Shown here: positions 44,737 through 53,549 of the stretch, one piece after another
Layout: each line of letters starts with the position of its first letter
Numbering within the stretch: the first letter of the stretch is position 1
Assembly: GCF_928391935.1 (NCBI RefSeq)
Contig: NZ_CAKMTD010000004.1
Location: forward strand, 62,001-126,000
DNA length: 64,000 nucleotides
Source: Rothia nasimurium
GTDB taxonomy: Bacteria; Actinomycetota; Actinomycetes; Actinomycetales; Micrococcaceae
Direction of reading: 5' to 3'
Notes under the pieces: model-generated
What the model was told of the DNA's origin: nothing
Database searches by the model: none
What the model saw: the letters and a program-made list of their open reading frames with translations, nothing else
Position numbers and translations under genes: made by a program

Positions 44737-45393
44737 GTGACCCGACAGCAGATGGAGCAGGTAGTCTACGCCCACCAAACACCTGTTGCCGCAGCCGCAA
44801 CCCGCCGTCCTGGCCGCACCAACAAAACCCAGCTCAAGCTTTTTGAAGCTGCCATGGGGATTATGAACGAGGGCGGCCCCCTTGCTACCACCGTCGAAGA
44901 TATTGCCGAACGTGCTGGGGTGTCGAAGGGTACCGTCTACTACAATTTTGGTTCGAAAAAGACCATGATTGACCAGCTCCTCCAGTACGGGGCCAAGCTC
45001 CTTCTGGCAGAGATGAACCTGGCCAGCCAGGAGGAAGACCCCCGGGCGGCAATTCATGGGGCCCTCCGCGCGGCGATTCGCTATATCAAGAACCACCCCG
45101 GTTTTGCCCGCCTGTGGGTGTCAGAACTATGGCACAGCGGTGAAGAGTGGTCGCCGACCACCGCCCAGATCCGAACCGAGATTATTGCCTTTCTGACCGG
45201 CCATATCGAGCGCCTCTCACGCTTCTACACGGTTCGAAACGAGTGTAAGCCAGAGGAGCTGGCCATCATAATCTTTGGTGCGGTCTTCATGCTCTCGATC
45301 GACGAGGCCCGCTACGGCACCCACCGCACTGACAGCCAGGCGGCAGACATAGCGATGCTCACCATTGACGGCTACATCATCGCAGAAGCCTAA
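44737..45393 (+). CDS. TetR/AcrR family transcriptional regulator
   Basis: A 218-residue repressor-type protein. The N-terminal HTH spans about residues 30-78, with the family pattern TVEDIAERAGVSKGTVYYNFGSKKTM. The helical C-terminus (about 85-210) is the ligand and dimer domain. GTG 44737 follows an AGGGGAGAGG site and is preferred over ATG 44752. No divergent target is adjacent; downstream is tRNA-Ser. A palindrome overlapping the presumed promoter suggests self-control. Regulon and ligand unknown. Confidence 0.85.
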   Translation: MTRQQMEQVVYAHQTPVAAAATRRPGRTNKTQLKLFEAAMGIMNEGGPLATTVEDIAERAGVSKGTVYYNFGSKKTMIDQLLQYGAKLLLAEMNLASQEEDPRAAIHGALRAAIRYIKNHPGFARLWVSELWHSGEEWSPTTAQIRTEIIAFLTGHIERLSRFYTVRNECKPEELAIIIFGAVFMLSIDEARYGTHRTDSQAADIAMLTIDGYIIAEA

Positions 45394-45539
45394 AACCGCG
45401 CCCAGCATCACCCGGGGCAAGCAGGCAGACACCCCCGTCCTGCCCCTGGAATACTAGGTGAATCAGCGCAGAATAAACCCCTCAAGCTCCGGTCAGCAAG
45501 TTGAGGCAGGTAGGTAACTAGGGTAGACTTTTCACGTTT

Positions 45540-45630
45540 GGTGACGTGTCCGAGCGGCCGAAGGTGCAACACTCGAAATGTTGTGTACGGTAACCCCGTA
45601 CCGAGGGTTCAAATCCCTCCGTCACCGCCA
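45540..45630 (+). tRNA. tRNA-Ser (CGA)
   Basis: Class II tRNA with acceptor GGTGACG/CGTCACC, an anticodon loop CTCGAAA (anticodon CGA) on a CAACA/TGTTG stem, a long variable arm (gtacgg / ccgtac) and T-loop TTCAAAT. CCA is encoded at 45628-45630. Confidence 0.97.
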
Positions 45631-45635
45631 GCGAT

Positions 45636-45680
45636 AAAAACCCGTTTCGCCTAGTCAGAGCTAGGGGGAACGGGTTTTTT
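45636..45680 (+). terminator. Terminator after tRNA-Ser(CGA)
   Basis: aaaacccgtt / aacgggtttt arms with an inner cctag/ctagg pairing, followed by a T-run. Confidence 0.88.
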
Positions 45681-45742
45681 CATGCCCAAAAACGGCCCCG
45701 CAACGTAAATCTGACATAAAAATGTTAAGCCCTGATACTCCG

Positions 45743-45775
45743 GTGATACTCGTCTGCCCAGCAAGTCAGTATCAC
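45743..45775. repeat. Inverted repeat downstream of tRNA-Ser
   Basis: GTGATACT (45743-45750) and AGTATCAC (45768-45775) are perfect inverted arms. A further TGATACTC copy at 45733 makes a direct repeat with the first arm. The position next to a tRNA gene recalls integration sites, but no mobile gene is present. Confidence 0.4.
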
Positions 45776-45827
45776 GGCGGGCTGTGGGGGCCCCTGCGGC
45801 GGGCGGGGCTTACTGGGCTAGGTGGCT

Positions 45828-45932
45828 CTACTGGTCGGCAAGGATAGCGTTTACCCCAGCCAAACGTTCGAGCACGTCCTCTAAGGCGGCGTTAAATTCC
45901 GGGTCTGTGCTGGTGGTGGGTGTGGTGTCCAA
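45828..45932 (-). CDS. Possible 34-residue small protein
   Basis: On the minus strand a TTG start at 45932 follows AGAGGGGAA about 5 nt upstream. It encodes a Thr-rich start (MDTTPTTSTDPEF) and an amphipathic helix (NAALEDVLERLAGVNAIL), ending with TAG at 45828. An in-frame stop lies just upstream of the start. The ribosome site and helical periodicity favour a real gene, but no homologue is known to me and the start is TTG. Confidence 0.35.
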   Translation of the reverse strand: MDTTPTTSTDPEFNAALEDVLERLAGVNAILADQ

Positions 45933-46032
45933 ACGGTTCCCCTCTATGGTGGTAGTCGCTTGGTGTCAGTCTAACCCCTGTTGCGGGCTGGGCAGTCAGG
46001 GGGCGGGGTGGGTGGAGTGGTAGCTTTAAGGT

Positions 46033-46671
46033 ATGCGTATTAAAGTTCTCGACCACCCCCTCGTCGATCATAAAATCACTGTTCTTCGCGACAAGAACAC
46101 CCCGTCCCCTACCTTCCGTCAGCTGGTAGATGAGCTCGTGACCCTACTGGCCTACGAGGCGACCCGCGAAATCCGCGTTGAGCCCCGCGAAGTGGAAACC
46201 CCCGTCGCAACCACGGTTGGCTCCCACATCGCCAACCCCCGCCCGCTGATCGTCCCGATTCTGCGTGCTGGCCTAGGCATGCTGGAAGGCATGACCCGCC
46301 TGATTCCCACCGCTGAAGTTGGCTTTTTGGGTATGGCCCGCAACGAAGAAACCCTGGATATCGTCACCTATGCTGAGCGCCTGCCGGAAGACCTAACCGG
46401 CCGCCAGGTGTACGTCCTGGACCCCATGCTGGCAACCGGCGGCACCCTGATCGAAGCTATTAAGTTCCTGCGTGCCCGCGGCGCTGAACACATCACCTGT
46501 ATCTGTGTGCTGGGTGCCCCCGAGGGCATCGCAGCCCTTGAAAAGGGTGTTGAGGGGCTAGAGAACATTGACCTCTTCCTGGCTGCCCAGGACGAGCGTC
46601 TGAATGAGAAGTCCTACATTGTGCCCGGCCTGGGCGACGCGGGTGACCGCCTCTACGGCGTCGCTGAATAA
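46033..46671 (+). CDS. upp: Uracil phosphoribosyltransferase
   Basis: Pyrimidine salvage enzyme making UMP from uracil and PRPP. The PRPP loop [10 protein letters not shown] is near 130-139. The N-terminal [16 protein letters not shown] and a C-terminal [14 protein letters not shown] uracil-binding stretch are typical. The 212 residues match the family. No strong Shine-Dalgarno is evident; the ATG follows tggtagctttaaggt. A terminator follows. Confidence 0.95.
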   Translation: MRIKVLDHPLVDHKITVLRDKNTPSPTFRQLVDELVTLLAYEATREIRVEPREVETPVATTVGSHIANPRPLIVPILRAGLGMLEGMTRLIPTAEVGFLGMARNEETLDIVTYAERLPEDLTGRQVYVLDPMLATGGTLIEAIKFLRARGAEHITCICVLGAPEGIAALEKGVEGLENIDLFLAAQDERLNEKSYIVPGLGDAGDRLYGVAE

Positions 46672-46687
46672 GTGACCTCCGATCAGC

Positions 46688-46723
46688 GGGGCATCCAGCC
46701 TGACGGGTTGGATGCCCCTCTGA
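46688..46723 (+). terminator. Terminator after upp
   Basis: ggggcatcca / tggatgcccc arms with an 11-nt loop, followed by tctgatttt. Confidence 0.75.
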
Positions 46724-47119
46724 TTTTATGGGGGCGGACGGCGTGAAAAAGCCGGGTGGGCTACGCGGGTTTTACATGGTGAGACGAGGGTGAAAATGCA
46801 CTCCCTTGACAAATGACCTAGAACACGTTCTAGCTTGCCCAGGAGTAGGTGGGGGCAAAAATATGCACGATTCCCCCTAAAATCTGCCGAATTTTCTCTG
46901 CATAAACTGCAAACTTATGCTTTATCTAGAAAAAAATTTCACCCTGGCTGAGGGGGAACCGCCGGGGAGAGAAAAATTCCTGGGAGAATTTTTCGAATGT
47001 TACTTGATTTATACGCGCCAAGCGACAACGATTAAAAGTAGACAGCAACCCTCATCACACACGCTGCCTATCAGGAACCACACATCTTGTAACTGAGAGA
47101 TAAGGGAGAAGGTAGACAA
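46724..47119 (+). promoter_or_regulatory. AT-rich region with inverted repeats upstream of the winged-helix gene
   Basis: About 400 nt without a gene. CTAGAAC-AC-GTTCTAG (46818-46833) lies 7 nt after a TTGACA at 46805-46810, a promoter/operator layout. GCATAA-N9-TTATGC (46900-46920) and GAAAAATTC-ctggga-GAATTTTTC (46971-46994) follow. TTGATT near 47004 with ttaaaagtagac near 47032 may form the proximal promoter. AAGGGAGAAGG precedes the ATG. AT content is much higher than in the flanks. Confidence 0.45.
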
Positions 47120-47896
47120 ATGTCAGGTGCACCGGGATACGTACACATCTCACAGCGCAATCGCTCTGCCGCACAACGCCAGCATGGCGCCGCAGGTCTT
47201 GGCCGTGGCCTCGCTAAGCAGCAACCCACTAATCTTCGCCCGATGACTTATAAGCCAGAGCCCCCTCGCGCCATTGCTCCTGAAAATGAAGCCCGTGGCT
47301 TCGTGATTTACGTTGGCCTCAGCGAAGAAGCTGCCGCCAGCCACGGAACCTCCCTCGTGCGAATTGTTCAGGACACTCGCGCTTACGTCCAGAACCAGGT
47401 ACCCGGAGCTGAATCCTACGCAGCGGTCGCCCTCGCACCCTCTGACGCGCAGGGAACCGACCTTGAAGTTGTCCGCAACGCCCTGGGCGATCCCACCGCC
47501 GTGCACTACCAGCCTGAGGCCGTACCGACCGCCACCCACCAGGTGTCTGCCGAAGACACCAAGCCCACCCACAGCGTCGGCGTCCTGATTGATCTTTCCC
47601 GCCGTGAAGTTTTCCTGGACGGCGAGCTGCTGAACCTCACCTACAAGGAATTTGAGCTCCTCAACTACCTGGTAGAGAACGGCCAGCGCACTGTTGCCCG
47701 CGAAGAACTCCTGACCAGCCTCTGGCGCGACGCCGAAGAAGTGCCCAACGAGCGCACCATCGACGTCCACATCCGCCGCCTACGCTCCAAGCTGGGCCGC
47801 CTCTCCAACACTGTGCGGACCGTCCGCGGCCAGGGCTACCGCTTCTACGAGCACCCCGAGGTTGTCGTCTGGGCAGCCCCCGAATACTCCATCTAA
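47120..47896 (+). CDS. Winged-helix transcriptional regulator (OmpR/PhoB-type DNA-binding domain)
   Basis: A 258-residue protein with an N-terminal 150-residue domain of unknown type (GYVHISQRNRSAAQRQ start) and a C-terminal OmpR/PhoB-type winged helix at about 155-250 (LTYKEFELLNYLVENGQRTVAREEL, then RTIDVHIRRLRSKLG and VRGQGYRF). It lacks a recognisable receiver domain and phospho-Asp, so it is not a standard response regulator. An AAGGGAGAAGG site precedes the ATG. A long AT-rich upstream region with several inverted repeats suggests controlled expression. Targets unknown. Confidence 0.85.
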   Translation: MSGAPGYVHISQRNRSAAQRQHGAAGLGRGLAKQQPTNLRPMTYKPEPPRAIAPENEARGFVIYVGLSEEAAASHGTSLVRIVQDTRAYVQNQVPGAESYAAVALAPSDAQGTDLEVVRNALGDPTAVHYQPEAVPTATHQVSAEDTKPTHSVGVLIDLSRREVFLDGELLNLTYKEFELLNYLVENGQRTVAREELLTSLWRDAEEVPNERTIDVHIRRLRSKLGRLSNTVRTVRGQGYRFYEHPEVVVWAAPEYSI

Positions 47897-47986
47897 GGTT
47901 CCTGGCACCAGGCGCCGCCACCGGCTTCATCGCCGGGGCGGCGCCTTTGCCTTTCCCAGGGCAGGGGACACCGTAAAGTAGAAGTC

Positions 47987-48766
47987 ATGACTTCTACTGC
48001 CCTCAAGACTTCCCTCGTCGGATCTGGCCCCATCAAAACCGTCTTCCTGCACGGCCTATTAGGGCGCGGTAAGAACTTCACCCGAATCGCCAAGGCCCTG
48101 GGTGGTGACGTCCAAACCCTATTAGTTGACCTACCCAACCACGGGGCCAGCTACTGGACCGACAGCTTCGACTACCGCACCATGGCTGACCTGGCCGCAG
48201 AAGCTGTTGAAGAATACGCTGCAGGGGAGAAAATTATCCTGATGGGCCACTCTATGGGCGGAAAAATCGCTATGCTCCTGGCCCTGCGCCACCCCCACCT
48301 GGTGGAAAAACTCGTGGTGATAGATATAGCACCCGGTAACTCCAAGGGCAGCTTTGAGATCCTGATGGATTCCATGCTGAACCTGCCTATTGACACCTAC
48401 ACCACCCGCTCCCAGGCCGACCGCGACCTTGCGGTGAACGTGCCCGCGGCAGGCACCCGGGCCTTCCTGCTACAGAACCTGTCCATGACCAAGCAGGGGA
48501 ACACCTGGGAACCCAACCTAACCATGCTGAGGGAGAACCTGGCGGCCATTATGGGCTGGCCCGGGGCGGAGGGCCACTATGACGGCCCTGTCCTCTGGCT
48601 TGCCGGGGGAAACTCGCCCTACATTACCGACGAGGACCTGGCTCCCATGAAAGAGCTCTTCCCCCTGGTGCGTCGCGTCGTTATTAAGGGGGCTGGGCAC
48701 TGGGTCCACTCTGAGAAGCCGGAAGAAACGGTGTACGCCCTCAAGCGTTTTATAGGGGTTGCCTAG
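47987..48766 (+). CDS. Alpha/beta hydrolase (YbfF-like esterase)
   Basis: A 259-residue alpha/beta-fold hydrolase. The oxyanion block FLHGLLGRGKN is at 20-30, the nucleophile elbow GHSMGG gives S89, and the catalytic His lies in GAGHWVHSEKP near 240. It resembles acyl-CoA or short-ester hydrolases such as E. coli YbfF. No membrane or export signal. No operon partner is obvious; a histidine phosphatase gene follows after 87 nt. Natural substrate unknown. Confidence 0.85.
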   Translation: MTSTALKTSLVGSGPIKTVFLHGLLGRGKNFTRIAKALGGDVQTLLVDLPNHGASYWTDSFDYRTMADLAAEAVEEYAAGEKIILMGHSMGGKIAMLLALRHPHLVEKLVVIDIAPGNSKGSFEILMDSMLNLPIDTYTTRSQADRDLAVNVPAAGTRAFLLQNLSMTKQGNTWEPNLTMLRENLAAIMGWPGAEGHYDGPVLWLAGGNSPYITDEDLAPMKELFPLVRRVVIKGAGHWVHSEKPEETVYALKRFIGVA

Positions 48767-48853
48767 GCCCGGGCCGGGCGGTGATGGTCTGGACGGGTGG
48801 GCTGGACGGGTGGGCCCCGGGCTGGACGGTGCCGGGGCGGGTAGGATGGTGGC

Positions 48854-49381
48854 ATGACCGATTTTGCCCTGCCCCGCCACGATACCCGCACCCTGATTAT
48901 CATGCGCCATGCTGAGGCTGACTGGGGGCTTGATGACTTTAATCGGCCTCTGACGCGCCGGGGTCATGAGCAGGCCCCCCGGGCTGGGGCCTGGCTGCTA
49001 GAGCACGGGTTCGTGCCTGAGATGATGGTGAGCTCTGCGGCCCTGCGGACCCGGCAGACGACAACCTGGGTGTCTGAGGCGCTCGGTGAGAAGGCACCGA
49101 CTGCCAGCCTGGATGAGCGGCTCTATAACGCCCCAGCCTCCCAGCTTATGACGACGATTAACCGCACCCCGGCGGGCGTCCACTCCCTGATGGTGATTGC
49201 CCACCTGCCTGGCGTGCAGGACGCGGCCCTGCAACTGGCCAGCCCGGATTCTGACTACGAGGCCCTGATGGATGCCTCTTACGGGTATGCGCCCTCGTCC
49301 CTGGCGGTTTTTGAGGTCCCTGGGGACTGGGACGAGCTGGTCGACGGGGAGGCCCGCCTGACCCACTTTGCGACCTTCTAG
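48854..49381 (+). CDS. Histidine phosphatase superfamily protein (SixA-like)
   Basis: Small phosphoglycerate-mutase-fold phosphatase, 175 residues. The catalytic RHAEADW begins at 18 (His19 is phosphorylated in the family), with the second block LTRRGHEQA and a C-terminal VIAHLPGVQD containing the second catalytic His. SixA-type proteins dephosphorylate His-phosphate relay proteins in other bacteria. No partner kinase is nearby. A bidirectional terminator follows. Confidence 0.85.
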   Translation: MTDFALPRHDTRTLIIMRHAEADWGLDDFNRPLTRRGHEQAPRAGAWLLEHGFVPEMMVSSAALRTRQTTTWVSEALGEKAPTASLDERLYNAPASQLMTTINRTPAGVHSLMVIAHLPGVQDAALQLASPDSDYEALMDASYGYAPSSLAVFEVPGDWDELVDGEARLTHFATF

Positions 49382-49494
49382 GCACGAGATCCCGACGCCT
49401 GCGCCACGACGCCTGCGCCACGACGCCTGCGCCGGCGGGTAGCCGTGGGCAGCTGGTGGGCTTGGGGCGGGCCAGGGAGGAAGCCAGTAGAAGC

Positions 49495-49537
49495 AAAAAC
49501 CCCGTTTACTCTAGTCAGACTAGGTAAACGGGGTTTT
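49495..49537. terminator. Bidirectional terminator between the phosphatase gene and tRNA-Ser(GCT)
   Basis: aaaaccccgtttac / gtaaacggggtttt arms with inner ctag/ctag pairing. A-runs and T-runs on both sides allow it to end both convergent transcripts. Confidence 0.9.
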
Positions 49538-49542
49538 CTTTG

Positions 49543-49634
49543 TGGCGGAGACGGGGGGATTTGAACCCCCGGTCGAGTTTAACCCCGACCCTTCATTAGC
49601 AGTGAAGTCCATTCGGCCGCTCTGGCACGTCTCC
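49543..49634 (-). tRNA. tRNA-Ser (GCT)
   Basis: Class II tRNA on the minus strand with acceptor GGAGACG/CGTCTCC, an anticodon loop CTGCTAA (anticodon GCT) on CTTCA/TGAAG, a long variable arm and T-loop TTCAAAT. CCA is encoded at 49543-49545. Confidence 0.97.
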
Positions 49635-49813
49635 AGGTGCTGGTGTGTTCGGCCCGTCAACCTGGCCTAGCAACACAGCTCTACCCATACTAGCGACAAA
49701 AGTAGCGGCGGTCAAAACCCTGTGAGATGCAGGCGCTAACCCTGGAGCTTGCTGTGGGCCACTTGATAAAATGGCACAAGTAACACTCAGTACCCAATAG
49801 TAAGGAAAACGGC

Positions 49814-50200
49814 GTGTCAGAATCGTACAACCAGCAGAATCCCCAGAATTCAGGTCAGAACTACGGCTCCTACAGTGCGCCCAGCGAGCAGCCCTACACC
49901 CAGAACTACAACCAGCCCTACGGCCAGGTTGCTGTAAACCCTGAGGGGCAGAAGCACGCCCAGAACGCCATGATTTTCGGCATTCTGTCCATCGTGATTG
50001 CGGGCCTCGGCGTAGTTTTTGGTCCCCTTGCCCTTTCTCAGGCTCGTAAGGCTGAATCCTACGGAGCTGAAGCAACCGTCGGTAAGGTCACCGGCTGGAT
50101 TGGTCTGGTGCTGGGCATCCTCTCCCTGCTCATTATCATCGCCTACATTGCCTTTGTTATTGTTTTGATCGGCACCGCCGGTACTTCTTCTACCTACTAG
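49814..50200 (+). CDS. DUF4190-like small membrane protein
   Basis: A 128-residue protein with a Gln/Asn/Tyr-rich N-terminal tail of about 48 residues, then two transmembrane helices (about 54-75 and 92-120) separated by a short loop, ALSQARKAESYGAEATVGKVTG, typical of DUF4190. GTG start with TAAGGAAA upstream. It stands alone between two divergent tRNA-Ser genes. Function unknown. Confidence 0.78.
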   Translation: MSESYNQQNPQNSGQNYGSYSAPSEQPYTQNYNQPYGQVAVNPEGQKHAQNAMIFGILSIVIAGLGVVFGPLALSQARKAESYGAEATVGKVTGWIGLVLGILSLLIIIAYIAFVIVLIGTAGTSSTY

Positions 50201-50277
50201 CACTAGAAGTCTTTGGCGTAGAACGAGCGGGGATGGGTTGCTGCCTGGCCCCGCTTTCGTCTTTGAATCTGCGCATG

Positions 50278-50310
50278 AAAAAACCCGCTTCGTCGAGGAA
50301 GCGGGTTTTC
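50278..50310. terminator. Bidirectional terminator between DUF4190 gene and tRNA-Ser(TGA)
   Basis: A perfect aaaaacccgcttc / gaagcgggtttt stem with a gtcgag loop and T-runs on both strands. Confidence 0.9.
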
Positions 50311-50312
50311 TG

Positions 50313-50403
50313 TGGCGGATGGTGTGGGATTTGAACCCACGAGACGGGGTTGCCGCCTACTGGTTTTCAAGACCAGCTCCTTCGGCCGCTCGGACAACCA
50401 TCC
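50313..50403 (-). tRNA. tRNA-Ser (TGA)
   Basis: Class II tRNA on the minus strand with acceptor GGATGGT/ACCATCC, an anticodon loop CTTGAAA (anticodon TGA) on CTGGT/ACCAG, a long variable arm and T-loop TTCAAAT. CCA is encoded at 50313-50315. Confidence 0.97.
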
Positions 50404-50592
50404 AAACTGTGCATAGCACTCGTACTACTCTACACCGTGAAGGGGACTAATACCAAATAGAAACTTTTGTGCCCTTAGTCTCCCCGTCTGCGCCCCGGGG
50501 AGGGGCTGCCCTGGCTAGGCTAGGTAAGCAGGTGGGCCCGGGGCCTGCCTGCTGCCCAGAGAGGGGCTGTCGATGTGAGGTAAGGAGTTTCT

Positions 50593-51585
50593 ATGCGCGC
50601 GATCCTTGAAGAAGAGCACGGAGGGCCGGAGGTCCTAGCGGTGAGTGACCAGCCGGTGCCTACCCCGTCCTGGGGGCAGGTGCTGCTGAAAGTTGTGGCT
50701 GCCGGGGTGAACCGGGCTGACTGCGTGCAGCGGCAGGGCTTCTACCCGCCCCCGCCCGGGGCGAGTTCCATTTACGGGCTGGAGGTGGCCGGGGTGGTGG
50801 AAGCCCTGGGGCCTGGCCTGGACGAATCCTACCTGGGGCAGGAGCGCGTCGCCCTCTTGGCCGGGGGCGGCTATGCCGAGTATGTGGCAGTTGACCTGGC
50901 CCATACCCTGCCCGTTCCCGCCGGGGTGGGCCTCACGGATGCCGCCGGGCTGATTGAGGTGGCGGCAACCGTCTACTCCAACCTGGTGCTGACCCTGGGT
51001 GCTGCGGAGTCACCCCAGGCCAATGCGGGAAAGAGCCTCCTGGTTCACGGGGGAGCCGGTGGGATCGGCACCCATGCCATTGAGCTGGGGCGAGCCCTGG
51101 GGCTGCAGGTGATTGCTACCGCCGGGAGTGATGAAAAGTGCGAACTGATTCGCTCCCTGGGGGCCCACGCTATCAACTACCGCACCGAGAACTTCCGGGA
51201 GGTTACCCGGCACCTCACAGACGGGCGCGGGGTGGACTACCTGCTGGATATGGTGGGCGGCCCCTACCTGGCTGAGAACATCAAGACCCTGGCCGTGGGT
51301 GGTTCTATGGCGGTGATCGGGGTGCAGGGTGGACCCAAGGGGGAGCTGAACCTGGGCTACATGATTCCCCGCCGACTGAGCGTCCACGCCACCTCCCTGC
51401 GCTCCCGCCCTGCTGCTGAGAAGGCGCAGATTGTGGACGCGGTGGGGCGGCTGGTCTGGCCCCTGGTGGAGTCCGGGCAGGTGGGCGTCCACACCAGTGC
51501 TGTCTTCCCCCTGGAAGAAGCCGGGGCGGCCCATGCCCGCCTGGAATCTGGGGAGAATACCGGGAAAATCCTGCTGACCCTGTAG
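50593..51585 (+). CDS. NAD(P)H quinone oxidoreductase, zeta-crystallin/PIG3 type
   Basis: Medium-chain reductase without structural zinc, 330 residues. The N-terminal GroES-like domain contains AGVNRADCVQRQGFYPPPPG (about 38-57). The cofactor domain has the Gly-rich HGGAGGIGTHAIELGRALG near 154-172. Family members reduce quinones with NADPH in one-electron fashion. AAGGAG precedes the ATG. Monocistronic by spacing. Confidence 0.87.
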   Translation: MRAILEEEHGGPEVLAVSDQPVPTPSWGQVLLKVVAAGVNRADCVQRQGFYPPPPGASSIYGLEVAGVVEALGPGLDESYLGQERVALLAGGGYAEYVAVDLAHTLPVPAGVGLTDAAGLIEVAATVYSNLVLTLGAAESPQANAGKSLLVHGGAGGIGTHAIELGRALGLQVIATAGSDEKCELIRSLGAHAINYRTENFREVTRHLTDGRGVDYLLDMVGGPYLAENIKTLAVGGSMAVIGVQGGPKGELNLGYMIPRRLSVHATSLRSRPAAEKAQIVDAVGRLVWPLVESGQVGVHTSAVFPLEEAGAAHARLESGENTGKILLTL

Positions 51586-51666
51586 GAGCGACCCCCAAGC
51601 GGGCTTAGTTAGGGTAACCTAATAACCGTAAGATATTCCGCAGACAGCCCAGTAGAAGGAGGACCC

Positions 51667-52161
51667 GTGGGTATCAAGGACTTCCTGCAGAATCGTCGCG
51701 ATGATTCTGAGCTGGGTAAGGGGCTGTGGCGCCGGGCCCATGACCGTTTTGTGCGGGGCCTGGACCGCTTCCACCAGATCCTTGAGCGGGTCCCGCCGGG
51801 GCAAACCTTTGAGAGCATTGTGCCCCTAGCCAATGAGCTTGCTGACCTGCTCCCGCGGGTGCGGGACCTGGCGTCCGAAGCCCAGAAGCTAGCTCCCAGC
51901 GAGAGCCTGGACATTCCTGCCTCACCCACCGGGGTCTACTCTGACCTGCACCGGGCCCTGTCTAAGGCGGGGAACGCCCTGGCCCTGTGCGCTGAGGCCC
52001 TGGCTATGACCCGTTGCGCCGGGGACTGCGCCACCGCCTGCGCCCGCACGGAGGCTATCGCCCGGCGGGTTGAGACCGTCCGGGGGCACATTGAGGACGC
52101 CGAAGCCCGCCTGGACGCAGCCCGGCAGGAGCACCGCCGGGCGGTTGGGGCCCCTGCCTAA
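51667..52161 (+). CDS. Conserved hypothetical helical protein
   Basis: A 164-residue, largely helical soluble protein starting MGIKDFLQNRRDDSELGKGL. Four cysteines cluster at CAEALAMTRCAGDCATACART near 119-139 and could bind metal. GTG start with AGGAGGA upstream. Open frames on the other strand here are GC-bias shadows. No known function; likely Micrococcaceae-specific, which is inference. It lies 82 nt after the quinone reductase gene. Confidence 0.65.
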   Translation: MGIKDFLQNRRDDSELGKGLWRRAHDRFVRGLDRFHQILERVPPGQTFESIVPLANELADLLPRVRDLASEAQKLAPSESLDIPASPTGVYSDLHRALSKAGNALALCAEALAMTRCAGDCATACARTEAIARRVETVRGHIEDAEARLDAARQEHRRAVGAPA

Positions 52162-52336
52162 GCTCCCAGGGCGGCGGGGCCTGCCTGGAAAAACTGTCAC
52201 CAATATCGCCTACCTATCCCCAGAACTGTACCTACCGCTAGACCGGGGGCGCAGGTAAGGTAGTGGGGTGCCCGTTCGCACCCTACCTTGAGGGCACGCT
52301 ACACACTCATTCTTAGCCTGGGGGAGGCCCATACCC

Positions 52337-53467
52337 ATGAACCGTTATGCCCACATTGACGCCATGCGTGCTTTCGCGGTGCTTCTGGTGGTCTTTTCCC
52401 ATGCCGGGCTGAGTTTTGTGCCCGGTGGTTCTGGTGTCACCATCTTCTTTACGATTTCTGGCTTCATCATCACCTACCTGCTGCTGCGGGAGAGGGACAA
52501 GACCGGTGGGGTAGATTTGGCTGGCTTCTATATCCGCCGCCTGCTCAAGATTGCCCCGCCGCTGATTCTGGCAATTGTTATACCCACCTTGATCTATAAG
52601 GCCGCCGGTGGGGCCGTGGACCCCCTCGACTTTTTGGGGCAGGTCTTTTTCTTCTTCAACCTGCGCTACCTTGACTCGCAGATTACGGTGCTCCCGGGTA
52701 CCCATGTGATGTGGTCGCTCTCCATTGAGGAGCAGTTCTACCTGGTCTTTGCCCTGATCTGGCTGGTGCTGGTCAAACTTGAAACCTACCGCCGGTACGC
52801 TACCTTGCTGGCTGCTACCGTGGTGGTCTACTCCTTTATTTCCCGGGTGGCCCTGAGCCTGGGTGGGGCCAGCGACGACCGCATCTATTTCGGCACGGAC
52901 ACCCGCGTTGAGGCTATTGCTATCGGTATGCTGACTGCCCTGTGGTACCACCGCTATGCGGCGGACGAGATGGTACTGGGGCGCGAGGTCACCGGCCGTC
53001 ATTACCGGCCTACCGCTACCCTCCACGAGGGGCGGACGGTACCCTTGCTGGGCCGTAACTGGGTGTTTGTGGGGGCCCTAATGGTCTACCTGCTGACCCT
53101 GGTGATCCGCGACGACACCTTTCGCGACACTATCCGTTACTCCCTGCAGGCCTGGGCCACCTCAGCCGTGATTCTGTGGGGCCTGGTGGCCTCTCGCCAG
53201 CCCCTGGGGGCCGCTATTCACCGGGCCCTGGCCTGGCGTCCCCTCCAGCTAGTGGGCCTCTCAAGCTACTCCATCTACCTGGTTCACGACGTCCTCTTTA
53301 AGGCCCTAGAGCCCTCCCTGCACTCCCTGCCCCTGGTGGCACAGGTGGCCATCTTGGCAACCATCGGTATCGGGGCGGGCGTCCTGATGTACCTGGTGGT
53401 TGAAATCCCGGTCCAGCGTTTCAAGGACCGCTACTTCTCATCCTCCTGGAAGAAACAGGCAGCCTAA
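52337..53467 (+). CDS. Acyltransferase 3 family membrane protein (OafA/YrhL-like)
   Basis: A 376-residue integral membrane O-acyltransferase with about ten helices. Signatures are the N-terminal HIDAMRAFAVLLVVFSHAGL, with the catalytic-type His near 29, and the RRLLKIAPP arginine block near 67-75. It has MWSLSIEEQFYLVF near 123-136 and SSYSIYLVHDVLF near 316-328. Such enzymes acetylate or otherwise acylate surface polysaccharides or lipids. The C-terminal SGNH domain of long OafA proteins is absent. The acceptor may be a wall glycan of this organism, but no glycan genes are adjacent. Confidence 0.88.
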   Translation: MNRYAHIDAMRAFAVLLVVFSHAGLSFVPGGSGVTIFFTISGFIITYLLLRERDKTGGVDLAGFYIRRLLKIAPPLILAIVIPTLIYKAAGGAVDPLDFLGQVFFFFNLRYLDSQITVLPGTHVMWSLSIEEQFYLVFALIWLVLVKLETYRRYATLLAATVVVYSFISRVALSLGGASDDRIYFGTDTRVEAIAIGMLTALWYHRYAADEMVLGREVTGRHYRPTATLHEGRTVPLLGRNWVFVGALMVYLLTLVIRDDTFRDTIRYSLQAWATSAVILWGLVASRQPLGAAIHRALAWRPLQLVGLSSYSIYLVHDVLFKALEPSLHSLPLVAQVAILATIGIGAGVLMYLVVEIPVQRFKDRYFSSSWKKQAA

Positions 53468-53549
53468 ACCCCGCCAGCCTAAACCCGGCTAACCTGAACC
53501 CGGCCGTCCAGCCCCGGCCACCGTCCATCCCTGGGAAAGCCGGGGCCGG

